Assembly (NCBI RefSeq): GCF_033170155.1
Contig: NZ_CP137079.1
Span: 1,240,001-1,304,000 of the forward strand
Direction of reading: 5' to 3'
Origin: Raineyella sp. W15-4
Lineage (GTDB): Bacteria; Actinomycetota; Actinomycetes; Propionibacteriales; Propionibacteriaceae
Length of the DNA: 64,000 nt
Part shown: piece by piece, positions 52,095 through 60,160 of the stretch
Numbering within the stretch: the stretch's first letter is position 1
How the letters are laid out: each line of letters opens with the position of its first letter
The notes under the pieces: model-generated
The model's input: the letters and a program-made list of their open reading frames with translations, nothing else
Told to the model about the DNA's origin: nothing
Databases searched by the model: none
Position numbers and translations under genes: made by a program

Positions 52095-53390
52095 ATGTCG
52101 CGCATCGGGGAGACCGGTGACCTGCTGAAGTGCTCCTTCTGCGGGAAGAGCCAGAAGCAGGTCAAGAAACTCATCGCAGGGCCCAACGTCTACATCTGCG
52201 ACGAGTGCATCGAGCTGTGCAACGAGATCATCGAGGAGGAATTCTCCGAGAGCGGGGAGACCGGCACCTTCGACGAACTCCCCAAGCCGCAGCAGATCCG
52301 GGACTTCCTCGACGAGTACGTGATCGGACAGGACGGGGCGAAGAAGACCCTCGCCGTCGCCGTCTACAACCACTACAAGCGGGTGCAGGCCCAGAACGCC
52401 CCGACTCCTCGGCGGGCCGCCGAGGAGGACGGGGTGGAACTGGGGAAGTCCAACATCCTGCTGATCGGCCCGACCGGGTGCGGTAAGACGTACCTGGCGC
52501 AGACGATGGCCCGGATGCTGAACGTGCCGTTCGCGATGGCCGACGCGACCGCGCTGACCGAGGCCGGCTACGTCGGTGAGGATGTCGAGAACATCCTGCT
52601 GAAGCTCATCCAGGCCGCGGACTTCGACGTGCACAAGGCCGAGACCGGGATCATCTACATCGACGAGATCGACAAGGTGGCCCGCAAGTCGGAGAACCCG
52701 TCGATCACCCGGGACGTGTCCGGCGAGGGCGTGCAGCAGGCGCTGCTGAAGATCCTCGAGGGTACGGTCGCCTCGGTCCCGCCGCAGGGCGGCCGCAAAC
52801 ATCCGCACCAGGACTTCATCCAGATCGATACGACGAACGTGCTGTTCATCGTCGGCGGCGCCTTCGCCGGCCTGGACGACATCATCAACGAACGGGTCGG
52901 GAAGCGACCGCTCGGCTTTAACAACGATCTGGCGTCCCGGCTGTCGAAGAGCCCCGACCCGTACTCCGACGTCCGGCCCGAGGACCTGCACAAGTACGGG
53001 CTGATCCCCGAGTTCATCGGCCGGCTGCCGATGATCGCGACGGTGGCCCCGCTGGATCGGGAGGCGCTGGTCCGGATCCTCGTCGAGCCCCGCAACGCCC
53101 TGGTCCGTCAGTACCAGCGGCTGTTCGAGCTGGACGGGGTCGACCTGGAGTTCACCGAGGAGGCCATCTCGGCGGTCGCCGACGCGGCGCTGGAACGGGG
53201 CACCGGGGCGCGCGGGCTGCGCGCCATCCTCGAGGAGTCGCTGCTCGACGTGATGTACGAGGTGCCCTCCGACGAGAGCATCACCCAGGTCGTGGTGGAC
53301 GGCGAGGTCATCACCGAAGGCACCCGGCCACAGCTGTTGAGCCGGGCCAAGGCCACCAAGCGCGGTCAGCGGCACGAGCGGACGGCCTGA
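52095..53390 (+). CDS. clpX: ATP-dependent Clp protease ATP-binding subunit ClpX
   Basis: 431 residues. The N-terminal zinc-binding domain has CSFCGKS...CDECIELC (residues 13-41), followed by an AAA+ module: Walker A GPTGCGKT, Walker [10 protein letters not shown], pore loop GYVGEDVE, sensor ARGLRAILE region. An IGF-type ClpP-docking loop is expected near residue 273; here it reads KRPLGFNND, i.e. LGF. It unfolds substrates and feeds them to ClpP1P2 encoded just upstream (22 bp). Confidence 0.97.
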   Translation: MSRIGETGDLLKCSFCGKSQKQVKKLIAGPNVYICDECIELCNEIIEEEFSESGETGTFDELPKPQQIRDFLDEYVIGQDGAKKTLAVAVYNHYKRVQAQNAPTPRRAAEEDGVELGKSNILLIGPTGCGKTYLAQTMARMLNVPFAMADATALTEAGYVGEDVENILLKLIQAADFDVHKAETGIIYIDEIDKVARKSENPSITRDVSGEGVQQALLKILEGTVASVPPQGGRKHPHQDFIQIDTTNVLFIVGGAFAGLDDIINERVGKRPLGFNNDLASRLSKSPDPYSDVRPEDLHKYGLIPEFIGRLPMIATVAPLDREALVRILVEPRNALVRQYQRLFELDGVDLEFTEEAISAVADAALERGTGARGLRAILEESLLDVMYEVPSDESITQVVVDGEVITEGTRPQLLSRAKATKRGQRHERTA

Positions 53391-53406
53391 TCCTGCTCTG
53401 GTCCCG

Positions 53407-53459
53407 GCTCGCGGTCGGACTCGGGCCGGCCGTGGTCCGCTCGCGGTCGGACTCGGGCC
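53407..53459. repeat. 21-bp direct repeat after clpX
   Basis: GCTCGCGGTCGGACTCGGGCC occurs at 53407-53427 and 53439-53459 (32-bp period) just beyond the clpX stop. Confidence 0.85.
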
Positions 53460-53518
53460 CGCCTGGGGCCAATGGGCCCGATGGGTCCGATGACGCACCG
53501 CCGCCGATGCCTCCACGT

Positions 53519-53566
53519 TTCGCCCCCGCATTGTTGTCTGACTTCAGGCAACAATGCGGGGGCGAA
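53519..53566. terminator. 18-bp perfect inverted repeat between convergent clpX and valS
   Basis: The arms TTCGCCCCCGCATTGTTG (53519-53536) and its exact complement (53549-53566) are separated by a 12-base loop that itself contains CTGA-CT-TCAG. It is the longest perfect hairpin seen in the window and lies between convergent genes, so a bidirectional terminator is the simplest explanation; a REP-like mobile palindrome is an alternative. Confidence 0.65.
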
Positions 53567-53610
53567 GCGCATGACCCCGAGGGGACAGAAGCGCATGACC
53601 CCGAGGGGAC
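53564..53610. repeat. 23-bp direct repeat before the valS stop
   Basis: The unit beginning GAAGCGCATGACCCCGAGGG is present at 53564-53586 and 53588-53610 (24-bp period), overlapping the right arm of the large hairpin and ending 7 bp before the valS stop codon. Confidence 0.88.
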
Positions 53611-53616
53611 GGCGCC

Positions 53617-56229
53617 TCAGGCCTCCTCGGGCTCCAGCTCCACCGCCGCGGTGATCGCCTCGGCGCCGGTCCGCCAGGTGATCTCGCCGCTGATCCGGCC
53701 GACAGCCCGCAGATCGGCCTCGACGCCCTGCAGACGGGTGATCGCCTCCTGCGGGCCGTCGATGGTCACGGCGACGATCTGGGTCTTCATCGACCGCTTC
53801 GCGGCCGACTTCGCGCCGCGCAGCAGCTCCAGGGCGGCGGCCACGTCGTCGAGAAGCTCCGGATCGCCGGCGGCGAGGCCGTCGGTCAGTTCGCCCGGCG
53901 TCGGCCAGGCGGCGCGGTGCACCGAGCCGTCCTGCCACCAGGACCAGACCTCCTCGGTGACGAACGGCATGATCGGCGCAAACAGGCGCAGCTGGACGGT
54001 GAGGGCCAGGGCCAGGGCGTTCTGGGCCGAGGCGGCCGCGGCCGCACCCTGCGCACCGTACGCTCGCTCCTTGACCAGTTCGAGGTAGTCGTCGCAGAAC
54101 TGCCAGAAGAACTTCTCCGCGGTCTCCAGTGCGACCGAGTAGTCGTACGCCTCGAACGCCTCGGTCGACCGGCGTACCACGTCGGTCAGAGCAGTGAGCA
54201 TCGCCAGGTCGGCCGGCTCGGTGACCTGGGCCGGGTCGGTCGAGGTGCCGTAGCCGAGGACGAACTTCGACGCGTTGAGGATCTTCATCGCCAGCCGGCG
54301 ACCGACCTTCATCTGCTTCTCGTCGAAGGGGGAGTCCATCCCCGGCCGGGCCATCGCGGCCCGCCAGCGCACCGCATCGGCGCCGAACTTCTCCAGGATC
54401 TCGGAGGGCACCACGACGTTGCCCTTGGACTTCGACATCTTCTTGCGGTCCGGGTCGACGACGAAGCCGGAGATCGTCGCGCGCCGCCACGGCAGCGAGT
54501 CGAACTCCAGGTGCGACCGGACGATCCGGGAGAACAACCAGGTGCGGATGATGTCGTGCGCCTGCGGGGCCAGATCCATCGGGAAGACCCGGGCGAAGAG
54601 GTCCTCGTCCCGGCTCCAGCCGCCGGCGATCCACGGGGTGAGCGAGGAGGTGGCCCAGGTGTCCATCACGTCCGGGTCGGCGGTGAAGCCGCCGGGCTGG
54701 TTGCGCTGCGACTCCTGGTAGCCGGTCGGGCACTCCGAGGCCGGGTCGACCGGCAGGGCGTCCTCCGCGGCGAGGATCGGGTGGTCGTAGTCCGGTTCGC
54801 CCTCGGCGTCCAGCGGATACCAGACCGGGAACGGTACGCCGAAGTAGCGCTGCCGCGAGATCAGCCAGTCACCGTTCAGGCCACCGACCCAGTCCTCGTA
54901 GCGGTGCCGCATGTGCGGCGGCACCCACTCCAGTTCCTCGCCGCGCTTCAGCAGGGCCTGCTTGAGGTCCTCGTCGTGGCCGCCGTTGCTGATGTACCAC
55001 TGGCGGGTCGAGACGATCTCCAGCGGCTTGTCGCCCTTCTCGTAGAAGTTCGTCTTGCGCTGGGTCGGCTCCGGCTCGCGGACCAGCTCGCCGTTCTCCC
55101 GCAGCATCGCGACGGTCTCCTCGCGGGCCGAGAAGGTCGTCTTGCCGGCGATCCGCTCGTACGCCGCGGCGTTGACCACCCAGTCGGGGACCTCGCGGGT
55201 CAGCCGGCCGTCGCGGCCGATGATCGTCCGGGTGGGCAGCTGCAGCTCACGCCACCAGGTGACGTCGGTGAGGTCGCCGAACGTACAGCACATCGCGATG
55301 CCGGACCCCTTGTCGGGCTCCGCGTCGCGGTGAGCGAGCACCGGCACCTCGACGCCGAACACCGGCGTCGTCACAGTGCTGCCGAACAGCGGCTGGTAAC
55401 GCTCGTCGTCCGGGTGGGCGATCAGGGCGCAGCAGGCGGCCAGCAGCTCGGGCCGGGTGGTCTCGATGACGACCTCACCGCCGTCGGCCTTGTGGAAGTT
55501 CAACGCATGGTAGAAGCCGGGGTAGTCGCGGGCCTCCAGCTCCGCCTGGGCCACCGCGGTCTGGAAGGTGACGTCCCACATCGTCGGCGCCTCGGACATG
55601 TACGCCTCGCCGCGCTCGTGGTTGTGCAGGAAGGCACGCTGGGCGACGGCCTGCGACTCGTCCGAGATCGTCGTGTAGAGCAGGCCCCAGTCCACGGACA
55701 GGCCGACGTGCTTCCACAGCGTCTCGAAGACCTGCTCGTCGACGGCGGTCAGTTCCTGGCACAACGCGACGAAGTTGCGGCGGCTGATCGGCACCTGCCG
55801 CTTCGGGTCCGGCTTCGCCGGCGGGGTGAAGTCCGGATCGTACGGGACCGACGGGTCGCAGCGGACCCCGTAGTAGTTCTGCACCCGGCGCTCGGTCGGC
55901 AGGCCGTTGTCGTCCCACCCGATCGGGTAGAACACCTCCTTGCCGCGCATCCGCTGGTAGCGGGCGATGACGTCGGTGTGGGTGTAGGAGAACACGTGCC
56001 CCACGTGCAGCGACCCGGAGACCGTGGGCGGCGGGGTGTCGATGGAGAACACCGACGCCCGCGGGGCAGTGCGGTCGAAGGCGTACGTCCCGGCCTCGTC
56101 CCAGCGGGTGCCCCAGCGCTCCTCGAGCCCCTCCAGGGCCGGCTTCTCCGGTACCCGGGCCTCGACTACCGGGGTGACCGCCGACTGCGGTGCCGTGGTG
56201 GAGGAGGGGTTCCGGAGGGGTGCGTTCAT
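53617..56229 (-). CDS. valS: valine--tRNA ligase
   Basis: 870 residues of class I aminoacyl-tRNA synthetase. The HIGH-type motif is in [12 protein letters not shown] (near residue 70), the KMSKS motif in [13 protein letters not shown] (near 590); the editing (CP1) domain between them has the conserved TTRPELL. The [14 protein letters not shown] segment is typical of the shorter actinobacterial ValS type, and the long C-terminal coiled coil of E. coli ValS is absent or very short. The ATG at 56229 is chosen because TAAGAT lies seven bases upstream (leaderless). An ATG three codons upstream is an alternative. Confidence 0.95.
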   Translation of the reverse strand: MNAPLRNPSSTTAPQSAVTPVVEARVPEKPALEGLEERWGTRWDEAGTYAFDRTAPRASVFSIDTPPPTVSGSLHVGHVFSYTHTDVIARYQRMRGKEVFYPIGWDDNGLPTERRVQNYYGVRCDPSVPYDPDFTPPAKPDPKRQVPISRRNFVALCQELTAVDEQVFETLWKHVGLSVDWGLLYTTISDESQAVAQRAFLHNHERGEAYMSEAPTMWDVTFQTAVAQAELEARDYPGFYHALNFHKADGGEVVIETTRPELLAACCALIAHPDDERYQPLFGSTVTTPVFGVEVPVLAHRDAEPDKGSGIAMCCTFGDLTDVTWWRELQLPTRTIIGRDGRLTREVPDWVVNAAAYERIAGKTTFSAREETVAMLRENGELVREPEPTQRKTNFYEKGDKPLEIVSTRQWYISNGGHDEDLKQALLKRGEELEWVPPHMRHRYEDWVGGLNGDWLISRQRYFGVPFPVWYPLDAEGEPDYDHPILAAEDALPVDPASECPTGYQESQRNQPGGFTADPDVMDTWATSSLTPWIAGGWSRDEDLFARVFPMDLAPQAHDIIRTWLFSRIVRSHLEFDSLPWRRATISGFVVDPDRKKMSKSKGNVVVPSEILEKFGADAVRWRAAMARPGMDSPFDEKQMKVGRRLAMKILNASKFVLGYGTSTDPAQVTEPADLAMLTALTDVVRRSTEAFEAYDYSVALETAEKFFWQFCDDYLELVKERAYGAQGAAAAASAQNALALALTVQLRLFAPIMPFVTEEVWSWWQDGSVHRAAWPTPGELTDGLAAGDPELLDDVAAALELLRGAKSAAKRSMKTQIVAVTIDGPQEAITRLQGVEADLRAVGRISGEITWRTGAEAITAAVELEPEEA

Positions 56230-56236
56230 GGGGTGC

Positions 56237-56242
56237 ATCTTA
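56237..56242 (-). promoter_or_regulatory. -10 box for leaderless valS
   Basis: On the minus strand, TAAGAT, seven bases (GCACCCC), then the ATG at 56229. No T-box-like leader is present, so valS is not under tRNA-sensing attenuation here. Confidence 0.45.
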
Positions 56243-56298
56243 CGGACTGGCCCCGCCCCCACGCACATCTCGGATGGGGGCGAGACCTCGTCCGGGGC

Positions 56299-57081
56299 TC
56301 ACTGACCGGCGGCGGCCTTTGCCACGGCGGCGGGGAACTGATCGGGCGCGGACAGGGTGGTGAGATCCAGGTTCTTGCCGTTCACGTGGACGGTCGGTGT
56401 GCCGGTCACCCCGTCGCGGGCCGCGGCAGTGTTCGTCTGCTGGGCGAAGCTCTTGTACGTGCCGGCGTCGTAGCACTGCTGGAACTGGGTCAGCTTGTCG
56501 CCGCTGGTGCCGAGCTGGGCGGGCAGCTGGTTGCGTAGCAGGTCGTCGGTGTAGCCCTGGCCCTCCTGGGCCGGTTGGTTGTTGAACACCGCCTGGTGGT
56601 AGGCGGCGTAGTCACCGACCTCGGCGTAGCAGGCCGCCGCGTTGGCCGCCCGCAGCGAGGAGTCGTTGCGGAGGTTGGTGTCGAGGAAGATCATCGGTCG
56701 GTAGATCAGCTGGTAGTCGCCCTGCTGGGCGCCGCCGAGGATGTACTGGCCGGCGTACCGCTCCAGCGAGCCGCAGCCCGGGCACTGGTAGTCGAAGAAC
56801 AGCTCGACGACCGGCTTGCCGTCCGCCGCACCGGGGTTGACCACGATGCCGTTACCCGCGGCGGTGGCGTTCGGCGGCACCGCGCCGTTGGCGGCCGGCG
56901 TGTTGCGGCTCTGCACCCAGACCAGGCCGCCGATCACCAGCGCGGCGACGACGACCACCGAGAGCGCGGTGATGACGATCTTCCGGGTGCGGGCGCGCCG
57001 GGCCTCGGCCTCGGCCTGAGCACGCATCTGAGCCCGGCGATTGCTCGCGGGGGTGGGGCCTGCCGGCTTCTTGCTGCTCAT
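56299..57081 (-). CDS. membrane-anchored DsbA-like thioredoxin-fold protein
   Basis: 260 residues. A basic N-terminus (RRAQMRAQAEAEARRARTRK) is followed by one membrane helix (about 35-56), then an extracytoplasmic thioredoxin-fold domain with active site FDYQCPGCG near residue 100 and cis-Pro loop VTGTPTVHVNG. It resembles the DsbA/DSBA-like oxidoreductases of actinobacteria that oxidise exported proteins. It starts 14 bp after the MauE-like gene, probably as one operon, suggesting electron exchange between the two. GAAGGAAGG lies upstream of the ATG. Confidence 0.87.
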   Translation of the reverse strand: MSSKKPAGPTPASNRRAQMRAQAEAEARRARTRKIVITALSVVVVAALVIGGLVWVQSRNTPAANGAVPPNATAAGNGIVVNPGAADGKPVVELFFDYQCPGCGSLERYAGQYILGGAQQGDYQLIYRPMIFLDTNLRNDSSLRAANAAACYAEVGDYAAYHQAVFNNQPAQEGQGYTDDLLRNQLPAQLGTSGDKLTQFQQCYDAGTYKSFAQQTNTAAARDGVTGTPTVHVNGKNLDLTTLSAPDQFPAAVAKAAAGQ

Positions 57082-57095
57082 CCAGGAGCCTTCCT

Positions 57096-57653
57096 TCACT
57101 CGTTGTCGGGGAACTCGTCGGTCGGCACGGGGGCCAGCGCGAACAGCCGGTCCTCCACCGCGAACGGCGTGTGGGGGCGGATCACCAGGAAGACACCGAG
57201 GGCCATCAGGCCGGCGTCGCGGAGGATCTCCAGGCCGTACTTCGTCTGGTTGGCCGCGACCTGGCCACCGCCGCCGAAGCAGCCGCAGTCGATGGTCAGC
57301 CCGCGTACCCAGGCCTGGGTGATCCCGATGATGAAGGCGGCCATGAAGAGACTGCCGATCAGCGCGGCCCAGCGGGTGAACAGGCCGGCGATGAGCAGCA
57401 CCCCGACGATGATCTCCAGCGGCGGCAGGGCGTGGCCGACCACGACCGCCAGGTCGTAGGGCAGGATCTGGTAGCCGCGGACGGCGAGGACGGACTGCTC
57501 GAGGTCGCTGATCTTGAGCGCACCGGCGACGACCAGGACACCGCCGAGCCCGAGCCGGCACGCCAGCCCGACCCAGTCGAGGACACCGTGGCCGGCCGGG
57601 CCGGCAGCGCTGGCCTCGGTGTCGGCGGCGGGAGTGGGTGTCACGGGGGACAT
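57096..57653 (-). CDS. MauE/DoxX-family redox membrane protein
   Basis: 185 residues with four membrane helices. The motif IDCGCFGGGG near residue 125 provides a cysteine pair typical of MauE-like proteins, which relate to the VKOR/DsbB-type membrane oxidant systems. With the downstream DsbA-like protein it could form a disulfide-generating pair; this is inferred from pairing and cysteines. The ATG is leaderless: TAGACT ends seven bases upstream. Divergent from folC across 68 bp. Confidence 0.82.
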   Translation of the reverse strand: MSPVTPTPAADTEASAAGPAGHGVLDWVGLACRLGLGGVLVVAGALKISDLEQSVLAVRGYQILPYDLAVVVGHALPPLEIIVGVLLIAGLFTRWAALIGSLFMAAFIIGITQAWVRGLTIDCGCFGGGGQVAANQTKYGLEILRDAGLMALGVFLVIRPHTPFAVEDRLFALAPVPTDEFPDNE

Positions 57654-57660
57654 GCCCCCG

Positions 57661-57711
57661 AGTCTAGAGGGCCCGCGCGGGTGCTCCCCGAGGACGGAAC
57701 CCGTCTAGACT
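57661..57711. promoter_or_regulatory. divergent -10 boxes for mauE-like gene and folC
   Basis: TAGACT occurs on the minus strand at 57666-57661 (seven bases before the mauE-like ATG) and on the plus strand at 57706-57711 (ten bases before the folC ATG). The two identical boxes face away from each other with 39 bp between. Confidence 0.45.
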
Positions 57712-57721
57712 TCGCTGCGCT

Positions 57722-59233
57722 ATGTCTGACATCTCTCCTGCCCCGTCGGCCCTCACCGGCGAGGCCCGCCACCAGGCCCTGTCCGAACAGCTCACCTCCC
57801 GGTGGCCCGAACACCGGGTCGGCCCGTCGCTGGCCCGGATCGCGGCACTGTGTGAACTCCTCGGCGACCCGCAGCGGGCGATGCCGGTGATCCAGATCAC
57901 CGGCACCAACGGCAAGGGCAGCACCGCGATCATGATCGAGGCGCTGCTGCGGGCGGTCGGCCTGCGGACCGGCCGGTTCAGTTCGCCGCACCTCACCGAT
58001 GTCCGGGAGCGGATCAGCATCGACGGGGCGCCGATCGGTGTCGAGCGGTTCGACGAGGTCTGGCAGGACATCGCACCGTACGTCGCGATGGTGGACGACC
58101 GGCTCCTCGACGGCATCCCGATGACCTTCTTCGAGGTGATCACCGGCATGGCGTACGCCGCCTTCGCCGATGCGCCGGTCGACGTGGCGATCGTCGAGGT
58201 CGGGATGGGGGGCCGGTGGGACGCCACCTCGGTCGCCGACGCCGCGGTCGCGGTCTTCGCCCCGATCAGCTACGACCACATGCACATCCTGGGCAACACC
58301 CTGACCGAGATCGCCACCGAGAAGGTGGGGATCATCAAGGAGGGTGGCCGGGTGGTGACCGCCGGCCAGGATCTCGAGGCGGCCACCGTGCTGCTGCGCC
58401 GGGCGGCCGAGCTGGGCGTGCCGGTCGCCGCGGAGGGTGTCGACTTCGGCCTGCTCGACCGTACGCCGGCCCTCGGCGGCCAGGTGATCGCGGTGAACGC
58501 CGGCGCCGGCCCGGTCCACGACCTGCACCTGCCGCTCTACGGGGACCACATGGCCCACAACGCCGCGCTGGCGATCGCCGCGGTGGAGACCTTCCTGGGC
58601 GGCAAGGCCCTCACCCCCGCGGTGATCCAGGACGGCTTCGACCAGGTGATCGCGCCCGGGCGGATGGAGGTGGTGCGGACCTCGCCGACCATCGTCCTGG
58701 ACTCCGCGCACAACCCGCACGGCGCCGCCGCGGTGGTGCGGACACTGCAGGAGGCGTTCACCTTCGACCCGCTGATCGGGGTCTTCGCGGCGATGCGGGA
58801 CAAGGACGTCCGCCGGGTGCTGGAGATCCTCGAACCGGTGATGCACCAGATCGTCGTCACCACCGTCGCCTCGACCACCCGGGCGCTGGACCCGGAGGAA
58901 CTCGGCGAGATCGCCCGAGAGGTCTTCGGCGGCGACCGGGTGCACGTTGCGCCGACGATGGCCGACGCGCTGGAGCAGGCCACCCTGATCGCGGACACGC
59001 TGATCGGCGGGGGAGTCGATCCGCAGCTGCTGGCGGGGGAGGACGCCGTCCCGCCGACCCCGGGCATTCTGGTCACCGGCACGGTGATCGGGATCGGCGA
59101 GGCGCGTGGGATCCTCGTACCGGGGGAGCGGGCGGCCGGGGAGAGCCGTCTCGCTGCCCGGGCGGTGGCCACCGACGGCGCTGCCCAACTGGAGATCGGC
59201 ACCACCGGCTGGGGCGCCGAGGGGGAGGACTGA
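57722..59233 (+). CDS. folC: bifunctional folylpolyglutamate synthase / dihydrofolate synthase
   Basis: 503 residues of the Mur ligase superfamily. ATP-binding loop ITGTNGKGSTAIM near residue 60, the folate-region FSSPHLTDVRERI near 88, FFEVITGMAYAAF near 137 and C-terminal VLDSAHNPHGA near 325 with the catalytic region expected of FolC. It adds glutamates to folates. First gene of the actinobacterial order folC-DUF4233-ndk seen here; the DUF4233 gene starts 2 bases after its stop. Confidence 0.95.
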   Translation: MSDISPAPSALTGEARHQALSEQLTSRWPEHRVGPSLARIAALCELLGDPQRAMPVIQITGTNGKGSTAIMIEALLRAVGLRTGRFSSPHLTDVRERISIDGAPIGVERFDEVWQDIAPYVAMVDDRLLDGIPMTFFEVITGMAYAAFADAPVDVAIVEVGMGGRWDATSVADAAVAVFAPISYDHMHILGNTLTEIATEKVGIIKEGGRVVTAGQDLEAATVLLRRAAELGVPVAAEGVDFGLLDRTPALGGQVIAVNAGAGPVHDLHLPLYGDHMAHNAALAIAAVETFLGGKALTPAVIQDGFDQVIAPGRMEVVRTSPTIVLDSAHNPHGAAAVVRTLQEAFTFDPLIGVFAAMRDKDVRRVLEILEPVMHQIVVTTVASTTRALDPEELGEIAREVFGGDRVHVAPTMADALEQATLIADTLIGGGVDPQLLAGEDAVPPTPGILVTGTVIGIGEARGILVPGERAAGESRLAARAVATDGAAQLEIGTTGWGAEGED

Positions 59234-59235
59234 CC

Positions 59236-59577
59236 GTGCTGCTGGGCAGGGACAACCCGATGATCCGGGTGCTGATGCTGACCCTCTACTTCGAGGTGGT
59301 CGTGTTCGGCCTCTCGCTCGCCGTGATGGTGATGGTCGACGACGTCCGCCCGGGGCTGGCGGGTGGCCTCGCGGGCGTGGCGGCGCTGCTCGCCGTGGTG
59401 GCGGGCGCCACGATCAAACGCCCGTACGGCCAGGTGCTGGGCTGGCTGACCCAGGTGGTGGGCGTTGCACTGGGGATCGTCAGCCCGATCATGTACGTCG
59501 TGGGCGGCATCTTCGCCGGGCTCTACCTGGCGAGCTTCATCCTCGGCCGGCGGATCGCGGCCGGCCGGACGGCCTGA
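59236..59577 (+). CDS. DUF4233 membrane protein
   Basis: 113 residues with four predicted membrane helices and the central TIKRPYGQVLGWLTQ loop; matches the DUF4233 proteins found between folC and ndk in many actinobacteria. Role unknown. The GTG at 59236 has GGAGG 8 bases upstream inside the end of folC; ATG 59260 is an alternative. Confidence 0.8.
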   Translation: MLLGRDNPMIRVLMLTLYFEVVVFGLSLAVMVMVDDVRPGLAGGLAGVAALLAVVAGATIKRPYGQVLGWLTQVVGVALGIVSPIMYVVGGIFAGLYLASFILGRRIAAGRTA

Positions 59578-59713
59578 TCGGCGGCGCCCGGCCACTCGAC
59601 CTCACGGTCCCGCCGTCCGGGCGCCATCCGGTGCGGACCGTTGCCCGGTGACCACCCGGTTACGGTCCGGTCGCGACGGCCCGAGGCGACCCGGGAGCGG
59701 TCGTCGCGTCCGC

Positions 59714-59719
59714 TAGGGT
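59714..59719 (+). promoter_or_regulatory. -10 box for leaderless ndk
   Basis: TAGGGT, six bases (GGCAGC), then the ATG at 59726. Confidence 0.5.
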
Positions 59720-59725
59720 GGCAGC

Positions 59726-60160
59726 ATGACCGAAGCGCAGCGCACCCTCGTCCTGATCAAGCCTGACGCCGTCGCTCGGGGCCTCATCGGCGCCATCCTG
59801 GAGCGCTACGAGCGGAAGTCGCTGCGGGTCGTGGCGATGGAGCTGCGGACGGTCGATGCCGCGCAGTCCGATGCCCACTACGCCGAACATCTCGAGCGGG
59901 CCTTCTACCCGGGGTTGCGGGACTTCATCACCTCCGGTCCGCTCGTGGCGCTGGTGCTGGAAGGGGACGGTGCCGTGGAGGTGGTCCGGGCGCTGAACGG
60001 GGCGACGGACGGTCGCAAGGCCGCCCCCGGCACCATCCGCGGTGACTGGGCCCTGTCCAACCAGGCCAATCTCGTGCACGGCTCCGACGGTGCCAAGAGT
60101 GCCGCCCGTGAGATCGCCCTCTGGTTCCCCTCCCTGGCCTCCGGGCCGGGCGGTCAGTGA
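59726..60160 (+). CDS. ndk: nucleoside diphosphate kinase
   Basis: 144 residues. It exchanges the gamma phosphate between NTPs and NDPs through a phosphohistidine; the catalytic His is in [12 protein letters not shown] near residue 116, and [16 protein letters not shown] opens the protein as in all family members. Leaderless start. Its stop codon overlaps the GTG of the next gene (GTGA), an unexpected translational link between a nucleotide enzyme and the Mrp antiporter operon. Confidence 0.96.
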   Translation: MTEAQRTLVLIKPDAVARGLIGAILERYERKSLRVVAMELRTVDAAQSDAHYAEHLERAFYPGLRDFITSGPLVALVLEGDGAVEVVRALNGATDGRKAAPGTIRGDWALSNQANLVHGSDGAKSAAREIALWFPSLASGPGGQ

